DNA from: Pisaster brevispinus
Lineage: Eukaryota; Echinodermata; Asteroidea; Forcipulatida; Asteriidae
Direction of reading: 5' to 3'
Assembly (NCBI GenBank): GCA_023634235.1
Contig: JAMKCF010000018.1
Location: forward strand, 4,679,474 to 4,743,473
Length of the DNA: 64,000 nt
Of this stretch, positions 37,301 to 49,700 are shown piece after piece. Position numbers and translations under genes: made by a program. The notes under the pieces are model-generated. The model saw nothing but the letters and a program-made list of their open reading frames with translations. It did no database searches and was not told the origin of the DNA. Position 1 is the stretch's first letter. Every line of letters begins with the position of its first letter.

Positions 37301-38755
37301 AAACTGAAGAAAACTGCAAGGCTTACCCCTTGTGATTTTTATATAAAAAAACCAGTTTAAACTGAAGAAAACTGCAAGGCTTACCCCTTGTGATTTTTTA
37401 TAAAAAAACGGTTAAAAATGAAGAAAACTGCAAGGCTTACCCCTTGTGATTTTTATCAAATAACAGTTCAAAATGAAGAAAACTGCAAGGCTTACCCCTT
37501 GTGATTTTTTTCAAATAACAGTTAAAAATGAAGAAAATTGCAAGGCTTACCCCTTGTGATTCTTTTCAAATAACGGTTAAAAATGAAGAAAACTGCAAGG
37601 CTTACCCCTTGTGGTATTTATCAAATAACAGTTAAAAATGAAGAAAATTGCCAGGCTTACCCCTTGTGATTTTTATATAAAAAAACCAGTTTAAAATGAA
37701 GAAAACTGCAAGGCTTACCCCTTGTGATTTTTATCAAATAACAGTTCAAAATGAAGAAAACTGCAAGGCTTACCCCTTGTGATTTTTTATAAAAAAACGG
37801 TTAAAAATGAAGAAAACTGCAAGGCTTACCCCTTGTGATTTTTATCAAAAAGCGGTTAAAAATGAAGAAAACTGCAAGGCTTACCCCTTGTGATTTTTAT
37901 CAAATAACGGTTCAAAATGAAGAAAACTGCAAGGCTTACCCCTTGTGATTTTTTATAAAAAAACGGTTAAAAATGAAGAAAACTGCAAGGCTTACCCCTT
38001 GTGATTCTTTTCAAATAACGGTTAAAAATGAAGAAAATTGCAAGGCTTACCCCTTGTGATTTTTATCAAATAACGATTAAAAATGAAAAAAATTGCAAGG
38101 CTTACCCCTTGTGATTTTTATCAAATAACGGTTTAAAATGAAGAAAACTGCAAGGCTTACCCCTTGTGATTTTTATCAAATAACGATTAAAAATGAAGAA
38201 AATTGTAAGGCTTACCCCTTGCGGTAAAAAGAAAAGAAAAAAAAAATTGTCAAAAATGAAGAAAACTGCAAGGCTTACCCATTGTGATTTTTATCAAATA
38301 ACGGTTTAAAATGAAGAAAATTGCAATGCTTACCCCTTGTGATTTTTATCAAATAACAGTTCAAAATGAAGAAAACTGCAAGGCTTACCCCTTGTGATTT
38401 TTATCAAATAACGGTTTAAAATGAAGAAAACTGCAAGGCTTACCCCTTGTGATTTTTATCAAAAAACGGTTAAAAATGAAGAAAATTGCTAGGCTTACCC
38501 CTTGCGGTAAAAAGAAAAGAAAAAAAAAATTGTCAAAAATGAAGAAAACTGCAAGGCTTACCCATTGTGATTTTTATCAAAAAACGGTTAAAAATTAAGG
38601 AAATTGCAATGCTTACCCCTTGTGATTTTTATCAAATAACGGTTAAAAATGAAGAAAATTGCAAGGCTTACCCCTTGCGGTAAAAAGAAAAGAAAAAAAA
38701 GAAAAAAAAATTGTCAAAAATGAAGAAAATTGCAGGGCTTACACGTTGTGATAGA
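34330..38755. repeat. 55-bp satellite with higher-order structure, ~80 copies
   Basis: Consensus landmarks per unit are aaggcttaccccttgtgatt, then tttatcaaaaaacggttaaa, then aatgaagaaaactgc. Diagnostic variants recur at multiples of 55. caaataacga is at 34861, 35136 and 35411 (275-bp period, 5 units). caaagagcgg is at 35798 and 36458 (660-bp period, 12 units), as are neighbouring variants. A later part carries a variant with a tgcggtaaaaagaaaagaaa insert (38220, 38505, 38690). Reading frames across it are artefacts. It lies between the convergent 3' ends of genes B and C. Confidence 0.93.
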
Positions 38756-40701
38756 ACAAAATTAATAAAAATAAAAAACCAGTCAAAAATGCTGAAATGA
38801 GAAATAAACCCAAAGATATTGTGTCTAAAATAACCACAGCATTTTAATTCATCTGCTCTATTTATCAAAATACATTTTGCATGATGGCCTGGAAGCACCT
38901 ATTGTGTTTACATTGTATGTACAATCAGTGTCTACAAAATGTCAAAGGTGAATAGTCAAAGGTGAATAGTCAAAGGTTTAAACGTAATGCTCTTGTCATA
39001 TGAAACAAATAAAAACCTTTTATAAGAAGAACTATAAAATTATAATGTATGTGTCCAAATATGTTGTTATTTACCGTTCTTTTTTGGTGTTGTAAGTTTT
39101 AAAATAACGATGGCAGTTTCCTATTTTCTTTCATAAAAACCTAGGCTTTTGCTAACTATTTCAAGTAACATAAAATGAAGAAAAACAATTTAACAGAAAG
39201 GGCAGATCTCAATGAAAACTGATTCAGTTGAAGTTATCTATCAAGTTGGTGAACTTTCTTAAATTAATAAAAAACACTAACGACTTCATTAAAAACAAAC
39301 TTTCAAACTTTCCCCAAATATCACAACTCTTAAAAATAAAAATGTCAGAAGCGATTCTAGTATTTTTTCCCATAAAATTGAAGACGAAACGCATAAAACA
39401 AAAACTCTTTTTTTAAATGGGGCAGTTATTTGCCTCGTGTTTTGTAAAATTTGTAAAATATCTCAAATTATTAATATCAAACTGATAAAAATAAACTGAA
39501 TACGAACTTTGCAGTGGATAATTTTCTCTCAATTTACAACGGAGAAAAAGACCTAATTTATAAATGTTGGTTAACATAAGACTCAAGCTACTTTCATTTC
39601 TGTTCATGACTATAAATTCACAGCAAGCGTCAATCAATTTTTAAAGGCAAGTTATATCTTCTTAAAGTGCAGGTGGAGTCAATAACAAACATGACTCCAA
39701 AATAATCAACCTGACCCACTTTCAAACTGCATTCTTGTTACGAAAAAAGAAAAAAAAGGAAGAAGAAAAAGAGACAGTCATTGTTATATGGAATTTAGCA
39801 ACTGACCCTTTTTCCCCCAAAATAAATCGACTACTAAAACTTTTTATTTTTGAAGTCCGAATTGGGCTGAGTTTTTTTCTTTGAAAGCAAGGTGATTTTG
39901 ATTCATGAGTATTTCCTGACAAGTCTACGCTTCCTTTGTTGTCTTTGTAACTTCTGGCCTTTTATAACTTCGAAAACTATATGAATTTACATCTGAAAAA
40001 TGTGAAAAATAAAACTCTGCTAAATACACCTTTCTTTACAAAGGGTTATATGCACACAACTAAAAATTACACCCAACTTAAAATAATGCAAACATTATTA
40101 GTGTGATTACAGAACTATACAATTATAGAAATTAAATTTCAGATTAGCAAAGATAATGAATAGGTTAAAAATCAAAAGTCTGAATTCATCTAGAAAAAAC
40201 AAAACAAACCAAAATAACTAAAAGTAGGTTATGAAGCTATCAATATTCTGTGAATACCATGAAATCTTTATATAGTTTGTGAGTAAAAAAAAAGAACAAG
40301 CCCTTTTTCATCAGGTAGTGTTGGTGATGATCAATTTAAAAACTCACACCATAAAAACTCAATATGAGATTTTACTTACTTTTTCCCCCACAATGTTTAG
40401 GCATTACAGGAGCGATCATCGTAAGGTCGCTGGTATCCACAATACAGTTACCAGCCTCATCTCTCCTTGATAAGTTTTTGTATTAAACATCTGTACAAAT
40501 TATTTCCATAGTAACATGTGGTAATGCCCTTACTCATGACATGAACCGTCGAGTCAGCTTCGATGAATCAGAAACTTTCAGCCAGCAGTGAAAGAAATGC
40601 CACAATCAAACGAGCTTAGACAGTTTGCAGACGATCGACGCTACCCAGCTAAACCAGAGCTCGCATTCTCAAGATGGTGTTGTTTTGTCATGGTGATGTT
40701 G
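38756..40701 (-). other. Gene C 3' UTR and intergenic flank
   Basis: Very AT-rich, with no exon and no recognised repeat family. A small direct repeat of aaaggtgaatagtc lies near 38943-38970. The part next to 40701 should be gene C 3' UTR. Its end is not visible to me. Confidence 0.45.
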
Positions 40702-43700
40702 TCATCTTGCTAGAGATACTTGTTGAGGAGGAGTTCCGCTACTGATCTTCATGCTGCGAACTGTCAAGATTGTTCAATATTAAACCTTTCAGTCAAGGAG
40801 GTAAACCACGGGAAAGAGTAACGACAGAATTTACAAAAATGCGGGAAGGTTCCACTCGTTACTGGCTCCCCAAGTAAGCCAAAAGGTTGGAAACCTCAGA
40901 ACTTAGAACAGACTGTCAGCAAGACACCTGGAAGCTTGCTACAAAGAACAGATGGCTCCACTTTATTAGAGGGTTAGATCTTGGTAGGTCTGTGTGTCTG
41001 TACAATTTTGTACACAAAGTATATGAGTGAAAATATTTGTCAGTCCCTCAAAAAAAAAAAAATAATAATAAAGTGGAATGGTCCAGTCTTGGCTATCAAG
41101 AACTTTGACTCTCCCAGGGCATTGGAGAAACAGTGAAATAAATAACATGTGCCACGACTTAGTGTTACCAACCCTCACACAATTTCATTGGAGTGTTTTT
41201 ATTAAGTCTACTTTTCACACATTGGTGGAATGGTTAACGACTTGGCCAAATTTATGTAGAAAAACAGTTCAAAACTTGTTCGTGTATTTTAAGAACTTGT
41301 AACCAAATCAATTAAACAACTCAATTCTCACACTTTCAAAATGTAGTACTTCCACTTTGACCTATAAGCCAACTGACCTGCCATGACCTTGCTTTGCTCT
41401 TTGACCTCTTGAGCCAATGCTCTTCTCATTGCAAGGACCTCTTGTCTTGCCCGTTTCTCTTCCTCAAGTTTCATCCTAAGCTCAGTAGACTCATGATATC
41501 CTTGCACCTGATCCCAGTCAGACAAGCTGTCGACAACAAGAAAGCATAGAAATTGAGTTTTATCCTCCCAATTTTTTTGCAATTCTAATCAAAGCATTTT
41601 ACTAACCTTTAGTCTCGAGTCTTTGGAATTTTGTAACATAGTCAATTATCCCTTGGGGACCGGAGCAATACAAAACATAATGGCTTTCTGTATTCTTTCC
41701 TTGTAAACTGGTACTGCAGAAGTAACAACCAGACAAGATCCTGCAATCAAGACTTTCATGTCCTGCAATGCAGGCTCTCATATCCTCCAACCAACCCCCC
41801 CTCCCCCCAAACACTTCTTGACACGTTTGACTCGGTATCATTTCTGATCCAATCTTCCTGTGAAGTATTTGATGGTCTCACCTCCACCACCACCTTCCCC
41901 CCTCCAAATTTTGCGGATCATTATGTAAATTTTGACCCATTCTTCCTTTCAAATCTATGATGTCCTTCGTAAAAAACCCTTCTAGTCACTTTGGACTGTG
42001 TTCCTTTGTAATATTATTTCTGACCAATCTTAAGAAGTCAAGTTCGTCTAAGCTTTCTACATCTATCTCCACCTTGATCTAACTACATGATAGATGATAA
42101 CGACTTCCCCTATTGCCCATGAGCGTAATAATGTAACAGAGATCACTGCAAGTGTATGAGCTGCAAGTGTTTGTATAATTTGCAGCCTTCTGTGTTTTTA
42201 CTTGATGTCAAAACTACAGATACGCAGCTGTAGTAATACATGTAATCCATGCAGTTTGAGGCATTGTGTACACCACAGTATGGGGATGGAAGCTAAATGT
42301 AAAATCACCTCTTTCATTAGCTACAAAAAGGATGATTTCAAAATTATTCCCTGTCACCAAAGTCTGAAATTACAGCGACTGTGAGTTTTCTAGAACAGTT
42401 AAAAATGAATTAGCCCACCACAAACCAAAGGGGGTAACAACACTGATCTATATTATACAAACTGGATACTGCATAAGATGAAGCAATTAAGGTTCCATGT
42501 TTCTACTCCAACAAAACACAAAGAAAGCACTAGTTTGCTTATGTCAATGTCTTTTAGGGGAGTAGTAAGATGGAAACTCTTGGACCTCACTTAGTGATAA
42601 TCAATGCTGTATCCAGTTTTGGTATAATTTAGACCAGTGGGGGAAAGAGGGAGTGACAGTGGAAACTTACATTTCGCTTGGATGCCAGTCTTGTAAACTA
42701 CTCCGACGAATCGGGAGTTGGTAGAATTGAGAAGGATAAAAGAGCAACAGAGAAAGAGAGAGAGAGAGGAAACACAGCAATCGTGATCAATGGAAGCTTC
42801 AACACACCGTGAGGTCAGTCATTGATCCAGGGTGGTAAGGTAAGGGGACATTGGGGACTATAAAGGGGGAGGGATGGGGGGTTCATTTGGGAGGAATGAG
42901 GGTTCCTTTTTGGGTGGCATGAGTGAGTGAAAGGAGGAGATGTAAATGTAATGAATTAGAAGGAAACAGGTTGATTGTGGGTGGGACAGAGGTCACTTAG
43001 GGTGGTAAAGGAGTTACTTAGGGGCATAGAGAAAGGGGGAAGGGATGAGTTGGGAAGAAAGGGTCTCACTTTGGGCTACTCGAAGTCACAAGGAGTGAGG
43101 AGAGAAAAGGGGAGAGTGAAGAGCACCAATGACGAGGGATGAAATACAGAAGAAAAGGGTAAGGTATTGTCGGAAGAATTGAGCCAAGGGTCGGGGAGTG
43201 TGAACGCCAGGGTTCATGGGGAGGAGTAATCTAGACATAAAGCAGGAGTCAGGGTGGGTGACAATGTTGGGTAGAATTTGGAGAGAAGGGTAGATAGTGT
43301 AAGAGTTTGAGTACTAGGGCAGGGTAAGAGTTTGGGTACTATGGTAGGGTAAGAGGGTAGCGTAGAGTAAGAGATTGGGTACTAGGGTAGGGTAAGAGTT
43401 TGGGTACTAGGGTAGGGTAAGACTTTGGGTACTAGGCTAGGGTAAGAGTTTGGGTACTAGGGTAGGGTAAGACTTTGGGTACTAGGCTAGGGTAAGAGAT
43501 TGGGTACTAGGGTAGGGTAAGAGTTTGGGTACTAGGCTAGGGTAAGAGATTGGGTACTAGGGTAGGGTAAGAGTTTGGGTAATAGGCTAGGGTAAGAGAT
43601 TGGGTACTAGGGCAGGGTAAGAGTTTGGGTACTAGGCTAGGGTAAGAGATTGGGTACTAGGGTAGGGTAAGAGTTTGGGTAATAGGCTAGGGTAAGAGAT

Positions 43701-46700
43701 TGGGTACTAGGGTAGGGTAAGAGTTTGGGTGCTAGGGTAGGGTAAGAGTTTGGGTACTAGGCTAGGGTAAGAGTTTGGGTACTAGGGTAGGTTAAGAGTT
43801 TGGGTGCTAGGGTAGGGTAAGAGTTTGGGTGCTGGGATAGCGTAAGAGTTTGGGTACTAGGGTAGGGTAAACGTTTGGGTACTAGGGTAGGGTAAGGCCA
43901 ATTTATCTGCACCTTGATTAGTTATCGTAAAGCTCCATGAATTTGGTCATTTTGTTGTTTGATCAAGTCCCTCCACCTACCATCCTGGATCCATCACTGT
44001 GTTACAAGACATTTAACATGTGTTTTCTGCAATGTAGTTCAAACACTTGTTGGACTAAACCAATGTGAGCTCAATTACTTCATGTATATCAAGCAATGCT
44101 TCAATACGTCGATAGTAGTAATTTTGGGGGGTATTATTCCACAGTGTGTTAATTGAACGTTAGTGTGACCCCGTCAACCAATCAGCGTATATTGCGGTCA
44201 ACACTCAACAGACAAAGTGTACTTGTGCCTCTTGATTAGTCAGGTGTTTACTTACCTCCCCCAGCCCTCTCCTGACCCCCAAGCCCCTCCTGATCCCCCC
44301 CCTCTTGACCCACTCTGATCTTAATCGCTCATGACAAAACAAAGTCTCACTATGAAAATAACCAAATCAAATGCTTTGATTTCAACTCAGCGATGACGTT
44401 TGTTTTCTTAAGATAAATGTACCTTACATTAATGCAATACAAATCAAACAGTGACGCTTGAGGGCTGCTTTTATTGAGCTTCCCACAATGCAACATGAAT
44501 TTGAATGATTGGCATTGTGGGTAATCGCAACGGCTTGACTGGTATGATCACCAAGCATGGAGGGGGGGGGGGGGTGGTGAGCTTAGCATGGTACTTATTT
44601 TTTAATTTATGATATGGATTCTACTTTACAATGTACTACAGGACACCAATGCAAATGTCTCTTTGTAGAAAAAAAAAACCCAAAACAAAAAACAAAATTT
44701 AACTTGGTCGCATGTTTAATCTATTTGATGTATTTTTGTCATGTACTATTTAATGCCTGATTGTTACAGGGATGAAATTGGACTAGGGTGAAAATTCCTG
44801 AGACTGGCTTGCTGGGCCCAATTTCATAAAGCCTGTTAAGCAGAAAACTCTGCTTGGAAAATGTCTTTACTCAGCACGAAATGAGCGGGGTACCAGTGGC
44901 GACAATGTAAACTTTTTTGGAATGTTGGCTGGTAACCTGTTTCTGCTAAGCAATATTTTTCCGTGCTTAGCAAGTTTTTGTGCTTACAGGCTCTATGAAA
45001 TGAAGCCCAGGTCTGGGTCCCCTTTGTGCTAGACCTTGAATCTCTCTGACCCCCCACTCTCAGACAATACAGTTAAGGAGGTTTACTGACTCTGTGCATC
45101 ACCAGAAATACCAGACTACAGGTTTGGACTCAATGTGGACTATTTCTCTCTCACTTTGGTGACAGCTTTACTTCTTTCAAGAAAGTGTAAAGCCTCGAGG
45201 AGATTTTGAGAGAATCCTGAAATCAGCGAAAATCCTGAGCAATCTCACGACCGATTGCAGGTTTCCTAAAACGCTGGTTTAAGGATCTCTTCTATATGTA
45301 CCTTCAGAAACTTTCCAAACAGGTAACGATACTTAAGTTTCCAAACAACAGGTGCACAACACACAAACACTGCAACAAATGAACAACAAGAAACAAACCC
45401 ACTCTCACTCCACACATCCAGTGTCCATCAACATCCAAAACCAAACCAAAAACCAAACAACAAACAAAAGAATAATATCACAGTGGATTGAAGTGTGCAG
45501 GAAACAAAGAAAAATACGTTTTTGAGTCCCCTAAAAAAAAAGAAGTTTTACCCTCAATCTTGTCTTAGAAACACCCTTACCCTGGCAAATGGATCAAATT
45601 GACCAGATTACCTAAATATCATTCTTAAAGCTACCCCCCCCCCCTCCCCAAAAAACCCCTAAACAATAAAGAAAATTTCACTTTTCTCAAAGCAAGCAAA
45701 CATAATTAAAGCAAGAACAAAAACAAACTAATGTGGAACTTTTCATTCATGGGTAGCAGCAGTTTGCGAATAGTGACAGACAAAGTCCGCTGAACAGAAA
45801 ACTCTTCCTGTTTAGCACTTTCCAACTTTCTCTGCACAAAAGGAAATAGACAAGGGTGAGGGCGCTGCATCAAGCATGCATGGGTAACCTCTGACATCAC
45901 GTATGACCTTTGACACAGCAGTACAAATAGTGCAGGGCACATGCATTTGACAAGGGCAGGGTCCATACACATGTCTTCACCCCAGAATTCAAACAAGAAC
46001 CCACACTGATAAATTTCTAACCTAGTGTGCATGTACTCACCCAAATTATTCCCCTTTGCTTACTCCACCCTCGCCCCGCCCACTTTTTAATCCACAAAGG
46101 TCATTGTTCTCCCACAGCTGTTGCATTAAATTGACTCATGATAAAATTATCCATAATCATTTTTTTATATCATGTTACAAAGTCACACCTTCTACAATCT
46201 ACTCCTGGTTTTCCCATGCCATGAACACCTTTAGTGATTATAATTCCCGCATTTTTCCGTTTTTTTTCATGCTATGTTCAAACCTACATCTAGTGGTTAC
46301 AACTCCAACATTTTCCTGGTTTTCCATGTTTTAAACACATCAAGTGGTTTATCCTGTTTTTCCATGTTATGAACATATCTACATGTAGTGGGTACAACTC
46401 CCACATTCTTTTCCTGGTTTTCCATTTTATAAACACATCCAGTGGTTTACAATTACCACTTTTTCCTGGTTTTCCATTTTATAAACACATCCAGTGGTTT
46501 ACAATTCCCACTTTTTCCTGGTTTTCCATTTCATAAACACATCCAGTGGTTTACAATTCCCACTTTTTCCTGGTTTTCCATTTCATAAACACATCCAGTG
46601 GTTTACAATTCCCACTTTTTCCTGGTTTTCCATTTCATAAACACATCCAGTGGTTTACAATTCCCACTTTTTCCCGGTTTTCCCCAAGATGTGTGTGTAT

Positions 46701-49700
46701 GAACCCTGAGTGGGCATCCTCTCAAGACAGACGCATGCTTCCTATGAGAGATGATTGGGAGCCGTTCAAGCAAGGATCAATCAGCAGATTCCTGTTACCC
46801 ACCTCTGGAAGCCGCTATCAATGGGTGCCTCGGAATCGGACAGTCTTTGGGGTTTGGTTTAAAGAGGTCCGCGGTTTTGTTTTTGTCAAGTTCGGAAAAG
46901 GTACAAAGATAAAGCATTGATAATGCATTAGTACAATCCAAAGACAACCAAAGAAATACAAAGTACACGTACTATAATTGGCATAGGCAGGCAGTTATTT
47001 CATCAAACACCCCCCCCCCCTTGTACTAGTGTTGGAATCTGTGACAATTTATCCCAAAAGAAAGAAGAAACAGATATATTGAGCCACAATTCTTGTCAGG
47101 CAGAGAATCTTCTACAGAACATACAACAAAACCGAGACTAATGATAGATACAAAATGTTACAAAACAGAATCCGACGGAGAGTTACACTCAGATGACATC
47201 AAGAGACAAAAGAGACATTCCAGTTAATACTGACCAATACCCTGCCATCCATTAAGGTACACACACCCTAAAACATCCCCTGACACACCCTAAGACATTA
47301 CCCCCAACACACACCCTGACACACACCTTAAAACCTCATAACACACACCCACAACTATCCCACAACACCCCCGACCCCAATACATTCACCCCGACACAAA
47401 ACCCACAGACATACAGCGATAAAAAACAAACCAAATAGGAAACCAACCTGTGAGCCGATAACATCTTAGTGATGCGATCCACTCGTTTCTCTTGTCGTTC
47501 TTTCTCTTCCGGTGACAAAGTCCTTTCCTCTTCATCATCTTCTGAGATGTACCGCTCTGGGATGACAATCTTGGCTGGCATACCAAGCTAACGAAACAGA
47601 AATAGATCAGAGGTCATTAGAAGGTCACATAAATATTTGGATACTGCTTCTATAACATAATTTGTTCCTTTTTTTCTTATTTCTGTCAAAAGTTTTTGTG
47701 TGTGTGATTATGAATCAATCACCTTTTCCCATTACTCGTTATTCTAAAAATTACAAGCAGAAATCAACAATCCAATACAACAGTTTACAGCACTCATTGC
47801 AAACCAGGTATTACAAGAGGCAAAGCACAGCTAAAAGCAAAATAACACGTTCATGCTTTTGTTGGAAGGGGGTGTATTCTAGAGGAAGAACAGGGTATCT
47901 GCAAACTACAAAAAAAGGTCAAATTTAAGACTTTTTTGTAGACCCTTTTAAAGCCACCCTTAAATAAATTTAAAACCAAAAGTAAGTAGATAAAGCAGGG
48001 GAAACAGCTATACCCACTCACACTTTATGTTACTTTATTACATGCGGTGTAATTTTTTTTCTGTAGGAGCTGATAGGAAAATTCATTTCATGCTTCATCT
48101 ATTTTTTAAAGACATCAAATAACAGAACTTAGTACTTTGTAATGCTTTTGAAGGCCTTAAATTTTGACAGTTCAATCTAAGAACTTTTAATACTTATAGC
48201 TTGTAGCTCAAAACTTTGACTGGACCAGAAAATTTGTTGGAAGACCGGAATCAAAATGAGAAGAACACTATCTACACAGTTTCACATGTGAGCTGTTTTT
48301 AAAACAAGCATTAACTTAAAAACAAAATTATCTCATTTTTCTTATGGGTAATACTTCAATACTCAACGGAAATGAAAGATATTTGTATTTTTCATTTTAA
48401 ATTGAAAATGCAGTGAGGTGTTATTATTGAAAAAGCACAAGACTGTCGGACTTGTCTGGTTGCAAGTTTACTGGCCCAAGGCTAAGATCACTGGCCTCGG
48501 GTCTGTATTCCAGTGTTAATTTCGAGCCATGGAAAGCTACAGTTGATCAAACCCTTATCACAGAGTTATCTCATCCCAAACTGATCAGATAAAACACACT
48601 CTTGCGATCAAATAATCCTATGGGCAAGTCCAAGAGTTCAGGTAGTTTTTGGGGACATTTTTTGAGAAAGTTTAGCCATATGAAAATCCACAAAGATGTT
48701 AAAGTTGTTAAATTCACTGATTTGTTACTTAATGTTGCAAGGCGATTAACAACAAGAGCATACGACTTTAGTCGTTGTGATAATCATGTAATTAAGGAAG
48801 AAATGGTGCATTATGCATGGGACGTCAACAAGGGATAGGGGACACATTCAAACAGGTTCAAACTTGTTCAAACATGACTCAATAACAACAGCTGAAGAAG
48901 CGAAATTCAATACAAACATTCCTTGAATGTAGCAGTTTTCTTACAATCTAAACGATCCACGACATTCATGTAGTAATTAATGGGCAGCATTAAGAGGGAA
49001 TAACAACCATGTTAATTACATATCTTTACTTTAACTGGGATATCCTGACTAGGGCAGTGTTTCCTAAGAAAGTTGATTTCTATTAAAGGGAAGGTATACG
49101 TTTGGTGTTCACGCTTAAAATTAATGGCAATAACAACTTACTTAGTTAGAAGTATACAGCTCAGCTTTTGATATACTATAAAGTATTTTGAAAATCATTT
49201 CACTTCAAAGTAAGGTGGTTATGGAAAAAGATATCAGTTTTTTATCCCCCCAAATTTGAATCTGAGAAACGTTACTGACAGATACGTTTCTCAGATTGTG
49301 TGTGTATTCCAATTTCGGATTATTCTTCCTGCGTGGACATAACCGCTCTGGATTTTCAGCAATATCTCATCAACCCTACCACTTTTTGAAATACAATTTT
49401 CAAACAATATAACGGTTCCAAAAGAACCAAAGGTATATGTTCCCTTCTACTTCGCTTAGAAATATTAAAAATGTGAAATGACTATGGTTGACTTCCTTTT
49501 CAAAAGTCAATGCTGACATTATTTCCGATCATGTAAAATGTTTTAAAACATTTTTGAAACAAAAGGAAACACTGTCTAGTGCTCTACGGGTAAGACCCAA
49601 ATCCTGATGTAGCCATCTTGGATCAATTCCCTGTTTTATGGTTATAAGTGTACTTTGTTTAAATACAAACACAGGGATCAGACTGTTAAATTTCCTTCCA

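Larger units (their letters stand above)
40702..47587 (-). other. Gene C C-terminal exons: VIPERY motif and coiled coil
   Basis: The exon 47587-47448 (LGMPAKIVIPERYISEDD, then an Arg/Glu helix) is solid. The next two are inferred. 45829-45740 (KLESAKQEEFSVQRTLSV) uses a cagag acceptor and a weak donor GTTCCA. 42697-42671 is a 27-nt microexon (LQDWHPSE) with a strong GTAAGT donor. 41526-41378 (ELRMKLEEEKRARQEVLAMR) and the terminal 40760-40702 (SSGTPPQQVSLAR, stop) are well supported by phase. Confidence 0.6.

Noticed and set aside
34154..38760. Regularly spaced repeats resembling a CRISPR array
   Set aside because: Units are continuous 55-bp tandem repeats with no unique spacers, in a eukaryotic intergenic region.
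40376..40469. Candidate last exon of gene C (IVDTSDLTMIAPVMPKH, then a stop)
   Set aside because: No good acceptor. The exon 40760-40702 has a proper acceptor, the right phase and a stop.
46546..46920. 124-aa plus-strand ORF
   Set aside because: The first half is a tandem repeat, the second half has no recognised domain or splice support, and it is antisense within a gene C intron.
48602..48838. 78-aa plus-strand ORF
   Set aside because: No recognised domain, no splice or promoter support, within an intron.
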